Source of the DNA: Massilia sp.
GTDB taxonomy: Bacteria; Pseudomonadota; Gammaproteobacteria; Burkholderiales; Burkholderiaceae_D
Direction of reading: 5' to 3'
NCBI GenBank assembly: GCA_003520365.1
Contig: DOUW01000399.1
Coordinates: 1 to 5,036 of the forward strand
Length of the DNA: 5,036 nt
Positions 1 to 5,036 of the stretch are shown piece by piece. Position 1 is the stretch's first letter. Every line of letters begins with the position of its first letter. Made by a program: the position numbers and the translations under genes. The notes under the pieces were generated by a model. It searched no databases, was not told where the DNA came from, and saw nothing but the letters and a program-made list of their open reading frames with translations.

Positions 1-592
1 GCGTCCCGAGCGCGATCCAGGCCCATTGCCAGCCGTGCGCCGCGCCGTAGGCGGCAGCGGCGTCGAGGACTAGCGGCACCAGCACGGCGGAGGCGGCGAT
101 CCCCAGGCCCGTGCCGCCGTAATACATCCCGAGCAGCAGGCCCGAACGCTCCGGGTGCAGCAGGCCCAGGCGCGCCGCCAGCAGGCCGCCCGAAATGAAG
201 ATGAAGGCGCTCGCGATGCCGGCCAGCACGCGCTGGCCGATCAGCAGGTCGGCATCGATCACGAAACCGGACAGCATCATGAACAGGCCGGCCAGCACCG
301 CCCCGCCGACCAGGGCGGCATGGGCGCCGAAGCGGCGCATCAGGGCGGGCGTCATCAGGGCGCCAATAAAATAGCCCAGGGCATTCCCGGTGTTCATCGC
401 GCCGGACAGGAAGTAGGACCAGTCCAGGTCGGCGCGCATGGGCGGCAGCAGCAGCGCATACGAGAAGCGCGTCAGCCCCAGCGAGATGGCGGCGCCGAGC
501 GACAGGGCGAATGCGGTGAGAAACGGGCGCCGCTCGGCCAGGGATCGCAGGCCCGGCAGGGTGGCCGGCGCGGCTTTCGCATGATTGTCCAT
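1..592 (-). CDS. MFS transporter, YbfB/YjiJ-like, C-terminal part outside window
   Basis: The visible 197 residues are the N-terminal half of a major facilitator superfamily inner-membrane carrier. After a soluble start (MDNHAKAAPA, about 22 residues) come about six hydrophobic segments, near residues 24-50, 60-82, 90-112, 118-142, 150-175 and from 188 to the edge. The stretch GLTRFSYALLLPPM (39-52), then DLDWSYFLSGAMNTGNALGY (55-74), resembles the YbfB/YjiJ group of MFS proteins. That group is normally about 390-400 residues, so about half is missing. RRFGAH (86-91) fits the usual basic loop between helices 2 and 3. The start at 592 is well fixed: an AGGGG ribosome binding site lies 6 nt upstream (599-603) and an in-frame TAG at 602-604 blocks any longer start. 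Substrate cannot be told; members of this group are mostly uncharacterised exporters. It is transcribed divergently from the phosphatase gene. MFS membership is near certain, the subfamily probable. Confidence 0.87.
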   Translation of the reverse strand, partial: MDNHAKAAPATLPGLRSLAERRPFLTAFALSLGAAISLGLTRFSYALLLPPMRADLDWSYFLSGAMNTGNALGYFIGALMTPALMRRFGAHAALVGGAVLAGLFMMLSGFVIDADLLIGQRVLAGIASAFIFISGGLLAARLGLLHPERSGLLLGMYYGGTGLGIAASAVLVPLVLDAAAAYGAAHGWQWAWIALGT

Positions 593-830
593 CCCCTGCC
601 CCTAGGGAAGCACTGATTTATTCATGGCGGCGAACGCGCTGGCGCATAGTTTCAGGCCGCATGTGCGCCCGGTGTGGAGGACGATCGTCGGCGCGCTGGC
701 AGGTAGATGAGCGGTCACGGAGCTTCCTTGCGATGGCTGGTAACCTGTAGTTTACGTCAAGCCTTAACATTGTGATACTTTTGCATTCGGGCCCGCCGGG
801 CCATCCGCCGCTACCTGACGAAAGACCACG
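593..830. other. Divergent intergenic region
   Basis: This 238-bp stretch separates the divergent MFS and histidine phosphatase genes, so it should hold the promoters of both. I see no convincing gene. It contains a perfect 10-bp palindrome, GACGATCGTC, at 680-689, and an AT-richer patch at about 738-785 that is the best place for the plus-strand promoter. A small GC hairpin (GGCCC, 3-nt loop, GGGCC) sits at 790-802 in the phosphatase leader. No clear sigma70 promoter for the MFS gene was found; the TTGACG reading on the minus strand near 753-758 has no good -10 partner at a normal distance. Confidence 0.6.
751..781 (+). promoter_or_regulatory. Weak candidate promoter of the histidine phosphatase gene
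   Basis: TTTACG (751-756) could be a -35 box. TACTTT (776-781), preceded by TG and one spacer base (773-775), could be an extended -10 box. The spacer is 19 bp, longer than the ideal 17, so the extended -10 would have to carry much of the strength. A start site near 788 would give a leader of about 43 nt before the ATG at 831. Only three of six -10 bases match consensus, so this is the best candidate rather than a firm call. Confidence 0.3.
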
Positions 831-1352
831 ATGCCCCTGCTGCCACGCCTGTCCGCCGCCTTTGCCCTCGTCCTCGCTATGCTCACGCCCTGCGCCGCCC
901 TCGCCGATCCCGCCATGGTCTACCTCGTGCGCCACGGCGAGAAGGAAACGGTGGGCAAGGACCCTGCCTTGAGCGCGGAGGGCCTGCAGCGCGCCCGCAA
1001 CATCGCCACGATGCTGGGCAAGGCCGGCATCCGCCACGTCTTCGCCACCCCGACCGTGCGCACCAGGCAGACCGCGCAGCCGCTGGCCGACCGCAACGGG
1101 CTGCAGGTCGAACTCTACGATCCGCGCACGCCGCAGGCGCTGGTGGCGAAGGTGAAGGGTCTATCCGGGCCGGTGCTGGTGGTCGGGCATTCGAACACGC
1201 TGCCGGAACTGGTGCGGCTGTTCGGAGGACAGGCGGGGGCCGAGATTACCGATAACGAGTTCGATCGGGTGTACCAGCTGATTCCGGGGGCGGATGGGGG
1301 CATGATGACGGTGGTGTTCACGTCGCTGCCGGAGACCGGCGCGGCGCCGTAG
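831..1352 (+). CDS. Exported histidine phosphatase (phosphoglycerate mutase-like) family protein
   Basis: This 173-residue protein is a small histidine phosphatase. Residues 1-25 look like a Sec signal peptide (MPLLPR, hydrophobic core, then CAALA before DP), so the mature enzyme should be periplasmic or secreted. The family's RHG motif is at 34-36, with H35 as the expected phosphohistidine nucleophile. R77 in TPTVRTRQTA (73-82) is the phosphate-binding arginine, H120 in VVGHSNTLPEL (117-127) is the second catalytic histidine, and E143-R146 (EFDR) matches the usual C-terminal acidic/Arg segment. The catalytic set is therefore complete. The short form without a large cap resembles SixA-like single-domain members; substrate unknown. 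The ATG at 831 is the first usable start, because TGA at 816-818 is in frame; the ribosome binding site (GAAAGA region, about 819-824) is weak. The last two codons and the TAG stop lie inside a 47-bp repeat that recurs 62 bp downstream, so the C-terminus was probably set by repeat insertion. Confidence 0.9.
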   Translation: MPLLPRLSAAFALVLAMLTPCAALADPAMVYLVRHGEKETVGKDPALSAEGLQRARNIATMLGKAGIRHVFATPTVRTRQTAQPLADRNGLQVELYDPRTPQALVAKVKGLSGPVLVVGHSNTLPELVRLFGGQAGAEITDNEFDRVYQLIPGADGGMMTVVFTSLPETGAAP

Positions 1353-1390
1353 GGTGGGTTCTCGAACCCACCGGTTTGGAACGGATGATG
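1344..1390 (+). repeat. REP-like element, copy 1 (plus orientation)
   Basis: This 47-bp element is identical to copy 2 at 1406-1452, an offset of 62 bp. Its core, 1349-1371, begins GTAGGGTGGG and contains the stem GTGGGTTC / GAACCCAC (1354-1361 and 1364-1371), followed by the tail CGGTTTGGAACGGATGATG. It overlaps the 3' end of the phosphatase gene and provides its stop codon (TAG, 1350-1352). Short palindromic units like this, at gene ends and in alternating orientations, fit REP/BIME elements. Those are often mobilised by RAYT transposases; none is encoded here. Confidence 0.85.
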
Positions 1391-1405
1391 TCGCCCGTTC
1401 GCGCA

Positions 1406-1452
1406 GCGCCGTAGGGTGGGTTCTCGAACCCACCGGTTTGGAACGGATGATG
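1406..1452 (+). repeat. REP-like element, copy 2 (plus orientation)
   Basis: This is an exact 47-bp duplicate of copy 1, starting GCGCCGTAGG and ending GGATGATG. The core stem-loop is 1411-1433. The 15-bp spacer between the copies (1391-1405) is unique. Perfect identity between neighbours points to a recent tandem duplication, or to conversion between copies. Confidence 0.85.
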
Positions 1453-1465
1453 AATCGAAACGGAT

Positions 1466-1490
1466 GGTTCGACTGCTCACGCAGTCAACC
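1466..1490. repeat. Additional hairpin between REP-like copies 2 and 3
   Basis: GACTGC (1471-1476), loop TCAC (1477-1480) and GCAGTC (1481-1486) form a perfect 6-bp stem. It extends by GGTT (1466-1469) pairing with AACC (1487-1490) around a one-base bulge (C1470). On the minus strand it directly follows copy 3, so it may be the second stem-loop of that unit. No T-tract follows, so it does not look like a terminator. Confidence 0.6.
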
Positions 1491-1515
1491 GCGTGGGTTC
1501 GAGAACCCACCCTAC
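1488..1515 (-). repeat. REP-like element, copy 3 (minus orientation)
   Basis: Read on the minus strand from 1515, this repeats the 23-bp core of copies 1 and 2 without mismatch (GTAGGGTGGG, TTCTCGAA, CCCAC; 1493-1515). It then continues GCGGT instead of CGGT. It is therefore an inverted partner of copies 1 and 2. Beyond it on the minus strand lie GAACCATC and GATTCA motifs that recur, with a similar spacing, beyond copy 4, so copies 3 and 4 share a longer, decayed tail. Confidence 0.8.
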
Positions 1516-1556
1516 GAAAAACTGAATCAAGCGTTTCGATGGTTCAACCGTGCCAG

Positions 1557-1606
1557 ACCGCGTGGGCACGTAATTGAGGCCATTGGCCTCAATTACCCCA
1601 CCCTAC
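1557..1606 (-). repeat. REP-like element, copy 4, with an enlarged apical palindrome
   Basis: The minus-strand scaffold starts GTAGGGTGGG (1597-1606) and ends CCCACGCGGT (1557-1566), the same outer motifs as copy 3. The short TTCTCGAA apex is replaced by a perfect 12-bp inverted repeat, GTAATTGAGGCC (1570-1581) and GGCCTCAATTAC (1585-1596), around the loop ATT. Three unpaired bases (CAC, 1567-1569) sit between the outer stem GTGGG/CCCAC (1562-1566 with 1597-1601) and the inner stem. The inner stem is markedly AT-richer than its surroundings. Confidence 0.8.
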
Positions 1607-1612
1607 AAAAAC

Positions 1613-1645
1613 AACGGCCGGGGATTCCCGGCCGTTCTTGTTTTT
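1613..1645. terminator. Bidirectional intrinsic terminator between convergent genes
   Basis: AACGGCCGGG (1613-1622), loop GATT (1623-1626) and CCCGGCCGTT (1627-1636) make a perfect 10-bp GC-rich stem. On the plus strand it is followed by CTTGTTTTT (1637-1645). On the minus strand it is followed by GTTTTTG (complement of 1606-1612). It lies 7 nt past the minus-strand peptidase stop and downstream of the plus-strand phosphatase and its repeats, so it can end transcription from both sides. Confidence 0.88.
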
Positions 1646-3404
1646 ACGGCGCCACGTTCGTGCGCAGCACCGGATACAGGTTCAGGCGCTCGTCCCAGGA
1701 TGCGTGACGGCGCGCGAAGAATTCCAGGCGGGCATGGGCGCTCCTGGCGAAGGCCGGGTCGGTGTCGATGCGGCGCTGGAATTCGGCGGCGATCGCCGGG
1801 TCGGCCGCCATCTGCTCGCGCGCCACGTCCTCGGCGACGTATTCCTCCATGTATTCCTTGGCTTCGAAGGCATTGTTGAACATGCCCCAGGCCAGCAGCG
1901 AGTCCGGCGCCTGCGGTTCCAGGATCGCCATCACCAGGCGTGCCTTGGGCTGGGCGATCGGCACGAACAGGGCGCCGCGGCCGACGCTGCGCGGCTCGCT
2001 CTTCCAGCTGCCCTCGAGCGTCAGGCGCTGGTGGGATTCGAGGGACTTGGCGCCGAAGGTGACCTTGTCGGCGCGGAAGGTCTCGGTCTCGACACGGTCG
2101 ATCGCCTTGTCCAGCTTGCGGAAAGCGATGCCGTGCTGGGTCAGCTTGGCGGCCACCATCGCCGCATGCGCGGCCGGGACGATGTAGCCGGCGCGCGGCG
2201 CCGCCACCTCCAGGTCGGCCACGACTTCGTCGCGCAGCGGCACGCGCCATACCTGGGGCTTGGTCTCGTCGTAGCGCGTCATCAGGATGCCCGAGACATC
2301 CGACGGGGTGCGCGTGTATGCGTAACCGTTGAAGTCGACCATCTTCGATTTGTCGGTGGTTCTATAGGTCAGCGCCACCGGCGTGCCCGCAAGCTTCGCG
2401 GCGCGCGCGTCGGCCGCGGCGGCGGCCTGCTGCCAGGCCTTGCCGTGTTTCGCCACCTGCTCGAGCACCGAGACGAAGCTGTTGTGGGTGATGCGCACGC
2501 GGGTCGGGTAATCCTTCCACGAGTGGGTCTCGACCAGCATCGCCATGCGGTTACGCAGCGGGAAGTAGCCGGTCGAGAAGCGCGGGTCCGATACGCCGTC
2601 GACAAAGCCCGACATCGGGTCGTCGGTCTTGGCGAACGACATGTAGTAGGACTGCGGGCTCGAGCCCTGTTTGGCAAGGTCGGCGATCACGTTGTCGCGC
2701 AGCGCCAGGCCGGCCTTGCGGAAGTCCGGGTCGGCCGAATACACCGGCTCGACCTGGATCGAGACGTCGTGCTGGAACTTGGCGCCGTCGGTCACGTGCA
2801 GGTCGACGTAGGTCAGCGGGTCCCAGGCGTTCACCAGCGTGAGCATGGCCTGCATCTCGGGCGCGTCGGCCTTCACGTAGTCGCGGTTCAGGTTGAAGTT
2901 CTGGGCGGTGGTGCGCCAGCCCATCTCGACCGGGCCGCGCTGGTTCGGGCGGTTCCACTTCTGGAAGCGCTCGTGGCCGTCGACGTTGAAGACCGGGACG
3001 AACAACAGCACCTGCCTGTCCAGCGCGCCGGGCGCCAGGCGGCCCGCCAGCATCTCGCGCAGGGCCAGGAAGCCGGCGTCCTTGCCGTCGATCTCGCCGG
3101 CGTGGATGCCGCCCTGGATCAGCGTGACCGGCAGGCCCTTCTTCGCCGCCGCCTGCGGCGTAAAGGCGCCCGTTTTGGTGACGACCAGCGCCAGCATCGG
3201 ACGGTCTTCCGGCGTGCGGCCGAACTCGATGCATTTCACGTCTTTCGGATAGGCCTTCTGGAATTCGCCGCACAGCTTGATGACTTCGTCGTAGCGGCCG
3301 GTGGCCTGGAAGCCCGAACGCTCGGACACGGTGGTCAAATCGGGCGCGGCATGGGACAGGGGGGCGGCGGCAAGCAGCGCAAGCAGTAACGCAGAACGAA
3401 TCAT
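1644..3404 (-). CDS. Exported M14 family zinc carboxypeptidase-like metallopeptidase
   Basis: This 586-residue protein is an exported zinc metallopeptidase of the M14 (carboxypeptidase A) fold. Residues 1-20 form a Sec signal peptide (MIRS, leucine/alanine core, SHAA before PDL). The catalytic domain covers about 30-310. Expected zinc ligands are H101 and E104 in HAGE and H203 in VDLH. N140-VDG matches the family NPDG, W163-R164 the substrate-binding arginine region, and NLNRDY (171-176) the Asn-Arg pair that binds the substrate carboxylate. E292 in LVETHSW is the likely catalytic glutamate. C45 and C58 could form a disulfide after export. About 275 further residues follow the catalytic domain and are not explained by it. 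Start choice: the frame stays open to 3491, but that extension crosses the TATAAT box and the upstream terminator; the ATG at 3404 has GGAG 8 nt upstream and begins the signal peptide. Preferred substrate (peptide or cell-wall peptide) cannot be told. Confidence 0.9.
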   Translation of the reverse strand: MIRSALLLALLAAAPLSHAAPDLTTVSERSGFQATGRYDEVIKLCGEFQKAYPKDVKCIEFGRTPEDRPMLALVVTKTGAFTPQAAAKKGLPVTLIQGGIHAGEIDGKDAGFLALREMLAGRLAPGALDRQVLLFVPVFNVDGHERFQKWNRPNQRGPVEMGWRTTAQNFNLNRDYVKADAPEMQAMLTLVNAWDPLTYVDLHVTDGAKFQHDVSIQVEPVYSADPDFRKAGLALRDNVIADLAKQGSSPQSYYMSFAKTDDPMSGFVDGVSDPRFSTGYFPLRNRMAMLVETHSWKDYPTRVRITHNSFVSVLEQVAKHGKAWQQAAAAADARAAKLAGTPVALTYRTTDKSKMVDFNGYAYTRTPSDVSGILMTRYDETKPQVWRVPLRDEVVADLEVAAPRAGYIVPAAHAAMVAAKLTQHGIAFRKLDKAIDRVETETFRADKVTFGAKSLESHQRLTLEGSWKSEPRSVGRGALFVPIAQPKARLVMAILEPQAPDSLLAWGMFNNAFEAKEYMEEYVAEDVAREQMAADPAIAAEFQRRIDTDPAFARSAHARLEFFARRHASWDERLNLYPVLRTNVAP

Positions 3405-3412
3405 CGATGAAG

Positions 3413-3416
3413 CTCC
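3413..3416 (-). promoter_or_regulatory. Ribosome binding site that sets the M14 peptidase start
   Basis: GGAG on the minus strand lies 8 nt before the ATG at 3404. This supports 3404 over the longer open frame beginning at 3491, whose extra 29 residues have no signal-peptide logic and overlap promoter and terminator DNA. Confidence 0.75.
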
Positions 3417-3444
3417 GGCAGTTGGGAAAGAGGCAAAGCGGAAA

Positions 3445-3476
3445 ATTATAGTCGGGTTTGCGCGGCGGCAGACCAA
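3445..3476 (-). promoter_or_regulatory. Promoter of the M14 peptidase gene
   Basis: The minus strand carries a perfect TATAAT -10 box (3445-3450). The best -35 is TTGGTC (3471-3476), with a long 20-bp spacer, so the -35 contact is uncertain. Transcription would start near 3438, giving a leader of about 34 nt that includes the GGAG site. It lies just past the terminator of the upstream S41 gene, so the M14 gene can be expressed independently. Confidence 0.6.
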
Positions 3477-3477
3477 C

Positions 3478-3505
3478 AAAAAAAGCGCCACCCGAAGGTG
3501 GCGCT
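3478..3505 (-). terminator. Intrinsic terminator of the S41 peptidase gene
   Basis: On the minus strand the stem AGCGCCACC / GGTGGCGCT (3497-3505 with 3484-3492) closes a TTCG tetraloop in the extra-stable C(UUCG)G setting. A run of Ts (complement of 3478-3484) follows directly. It sits about 26 nt past the S41 stop codon. The plus-strand side has no T-tract, so it acts in one direction. Confidence 0.92.
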
Positions 3506-3531
3506 CCTGCTATCTATCGACCAGCCGGCGA

Positions 3532-5036
3532 TCAGCGCGGACGGGAGTAGATCTTCAGTTCCGACACGTGCTTGCGCACCAGGGTCCGCGGCTGCGCCAG
3601 CGACATCGCGACTGCCGAAGGCTGGACCGGGCAGGCGCCGGTTTCGCGGTGCTTCAGCGCGGTGGCCAGCAGGGCTTCGTTGCGGTCGCCCAGCTCGCGG
3701 GTCAGGTCATCGGCCACGGCGCAGGTCGGCGCGAAGCCTTGTGCGTAGTCGCCGACGCCCTTCGCGTTCACGCCCTTGAACTCGATCGAGAAGTAGGTCG
3801 TACCGCAGTTCGGCACCGGAGTGAAGCCATACGGCTTGCCGCAGGTCTGGCTACCGACGATGTCGACCTGGACGTCGACGCCGCGCAGCGCGTTGATCAC
3901 CGCTTCGCTCGCCGAGCAGGTGCCGTCGGTGGTCAGGATCGTTACGCGCGGCAGGCTCAGGGTCGGCAATGCGGTGCCGCGGGCAACCTTGTTCGGCGCC
4001 TCGAAGCCTTCCGCGGTCGACTTGAACAGGACCGTGTCCGCTGCGTCCGGAATGACCTTGTTGTTGTACTGCAGGCGCTCGAAGACCTTGCCGGTCGAAT
4101 TCGGACCCGCCACCATGTAGGCCAGCTCGGCCGCCATGTACAGCAGGCCGCCGCCGTTGTAACGCATGTCGATCACCAGGTCGTTGACGTTCTGGCTCTT
4201 CAGCGTGCTGAAGGCATCGATCAGCTGGCGCTCGGCAACCGCGGTGTGGTTGTCGAAGGTCAGGTAACCGACGCGGCGGCCACCGGCGATGTCGAAGGTC
4301 TTCACGTTCTTGACCGGGGTGGCCTTCACGTCCTGCGCGGTCAGCGTCACGGGGACCGAGATGCCGGCGCGGGTGACGGTGAAGCTGTGCTGCTCGCCCG
4401 CGTTGGCCGGGAACAGGCCGGCATTGATCTTGGCGACCGAGGCTTCGTCGGTGGCGTTCACGAAGTCGACGCCATCGACCATGGTCAGGCGGTCGCCGCG
4501 GCGCAGGCCTTGCAGCGCGGCCGGGGAACCCGGTTCGACGGTCGTCGCGCGCCAGTCGCGCGGCGCGGTCGGGCCGCTGCTCGACCAGGTGACGCCGTAA
4601 CCCATCTCGATGCCTTCGGTGCTCAGCTTGTCCCACTCGGCCGAATCGTAGGTGAAGTGGAAGCGGTCCTTCGGCATGCCCGGCGCGATTTCCTGCGGCG
4701 TCTTGAGCTTGTCGAAGTAGGCCACCGGATCGGTGAAGTCGGCCATCTTGAAGTCGGTCGGGATCTCGTCATACCACAGGTAGTACATGTGCGACCAGGC
4801 GCGCAGGAAGGTCAGCTCGTCGCGCAGGGTGCCCTGCTTGTCCGGATAAGCCTGGCCGGTGTACGGATCGATGCCGGTGCGCGGCGTCTCGCAGCGGTTC
4901 AGGTAAACGAAGGGATCGCCGAGCGTGGCCAGGTCCGGATCCGGCTGCTTGTTCGGATCGGTCGGCGTCGGCGTTGGCGTCGGCACGGGCGTCGGCGTCG
5001 GCGTCGGCGCGGGCGTCGGATTGCCCGCAATCGGGC
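3532..5036 (-). CDS. Exported S41 family (C-terminal processing) serine peptidase with PDZ domain, 5' end outside window
   Basis: About 501 codons are visible; the frame is still open at the right edge. Residues here are numbered from the Val codon at 4984-4986. A Pro-Thr linker leads to an N-terminal region (about 20-125), a PDZ-like domain (about 140-220, with EPGSPAALQGLRRGDRL at 151-167), and the S41 core (about 235-450). The core holds DMRYNGGG (273-280), the nucleophile S358 in GTCSASE (355-361) and the general base K384 in QTCGKPYG (380-387), the Ser-Lys dyad of tail-specific proteases. Six cysteines (32, 357, 382, 394, 422, 452) suit an exported, disulfide-bonded enzyme. The GTG at 4986 is only a Val codon inside the PT repeat and not the start; the true start and a signal peptide or lipobox must lie beyond 5036. 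Stop TGA is at 3532-3534. The likely role is cleavage of exported proteins; the substrate is unknown. Confidence 0.92.
   Translation of the reverse strand, partial: PIAGNPTPAPTPTPTPVPTPTPTPTDPNKQPDPDLATLGDPFVYLNRCETPRTGIDPYTGQAYPDKQGTLRDELTFLRAWSHMYYLWYDEIPTDFKMADFTDPVAYFDKLKTPQEIAPGMPKDRFHFTYDSAEWDKLSTEGIEMGYGVTWSSSGPTAPRDWRATTVEPGSPAALQGLRRGDRLTMVDGVDFVNATDEASVAKINAGLFPANAGEQHSFTVTRAGISVPVTLTAQDVKATPVKNVKTFDIAGGRRVGYLTFDNHTAVAERQLIDAFSTLKSQNVNDLVIDMRYNGGGLLYMAAELAYMVAGPNSTGKVFERLQYNNKVIPDAADTVLFKSTAEGFEAPNKVARGTALPTLSLPRVTILTTDGTCSASEAVINALRGVDVQVDIVGSQTCGKPYGFTPVPNCGTTYFSIEFKGVNAKGVGDYAQGFAPTCAVADDLTRELGDRNEALLATALKHRETGACPVQPSAVAMSLAQPRTLVRKHVSELKIYSRPR
4960..5019 (-). repeat. Pro-Thr linker encoded by a hexanucleotide repeat
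   Basis: Twenty codons alternate Pro with Thr, interrupted by one Ala and one Val, built from repeated CCGACG hexamers on the minus strand (GTCGGC/CGTCGG on the plus). Such PT linkers commonly tether an extracytoplasmic domain to a signal peptide or lipoprotein anchor. The repeat is prone to slippage in units of two residues, so its length may differ between strains without shifting frame. Confidence 0.8.

Noticed and set aside
155..616. Plus-strand open frame of 153 codons over the transporter gene
   Set aside because: It is antisense to the clear MFS sequence and is very rich in Gln, Gly and Arg, as expected for a shadow frame.
602..625. Seven-residue leader peptide (MNKSVLP) just before the MFS gene
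   Set aside because: It has no ribosome binding site, no codon bias suggesting attenuation and no hairpin pair after it. Such tiny frames are common by chance.
742..763. MerR-type operator around CCTGTAGTTTACGTCAAG
   Set aside because: Only five of nine base pairs of the dyad match, and no MerR-family gene is in the window.
888..893. Lipobox at C21 of the histidine phosphatase (LTPC)
   Set aside because: Pro directly before the cysteine does not fit the lipobox rule, while ALA followed by D is a normal signal peptidase I site.
1344..1606. CRISPR-like array
   Set aside because: Spacers differ in length, the repeats change orientation, each repeat is itself a full palindrome, and no cas genes are near.
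1354..1707. Open frames running through the repeat cluster on both strands
   Set aside because: Their products are translations of the REP-like palindromes (repeated GSRTH and FENPPY peptides) and have no ribosome binding site or family features.
1638..3389. Long plus-strand open frame antisense to the M14 peptidase (583 codons)
   Set aside because: It mirrors the M14 gene, which has a signal peptide, complete catalytic motifs, a ribosome binding site and a promoter. The antisense product is an Arg/Gly/His-rich composition typical of shadow frames in GC-rich DNA, with no recognisable domain.
1..5036. A dedicated new multi-gene system
   Set aside because: The four genes belong to known families, lie in separate transcription units and share no visible regulatory element. 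Common export of three products is too general to claim a system.

Overview
The window is GC-rich DNA (roughly two thirds G+C by eye) from a bacterium, most likely a betaproteobacterium of the Oxalobacteraceae/Massilia type. That placement is an inference. It rests on the GC content, the set of exported peptidases, a YbfB/YjiJ-like MFS transporter, and REP-like repeats of the form GTAGGGTGGG...CCCAC, which I recall as common in such genomes. No rRNA or marker gene is present to confirm it.

Layout: (1) bases 1-592, minus strand, hold the N-terminal half of an MFS transporter that runs off the left edge. (2) Bases 593-830 are the divergent intergenic region. (3) Bases 831-1352, plus strand, encode a small exported histidine phosphatase with a complete active-site set. 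(4) Bases 1344-1606 hold four REP-like stem-loop elements, two in plus and two in minus orientation, plus one further hairpin. They fill the space between two convergent genes, and the first element supplies the phosphatase stop codon. (5) Bases 1613-1645 form a strong hairpin with T-tracts on both strands, apparently a shared bidirectional terminator. (6) Bases 1644-3404, minus strand, encode an exported M14 zinc carboxypeptidase-like enzyme with its own TATAAT promoter and ribosome binding site. (7) Bases 3478-3505 are a unidirectional intrinsic terminator with a UUCG tetraloop. (8) Bases 3532-5036, minus strand, encode most of an exported S41 (C-terminal processing protease-like) peptidase with a PDZ domain. 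It is joined to its missing N-terminus by a Pro-Thr repeat linker.

The two peptidases lie in tandem on the minus strand but are separated by a terminator and a promoter, so they look like separate transcription units. Both, and the phosphatase, appear to act outside the cytoplasm, which suits an organism that degrades protein outside the cell. I see no evidence that the genes form one dedicated pathway, and no defence system, CRISPR array, integrase or transposase. The least ordinary part is the 263-bp repeat cluster, where one scaffold carries two different apical palindromes.
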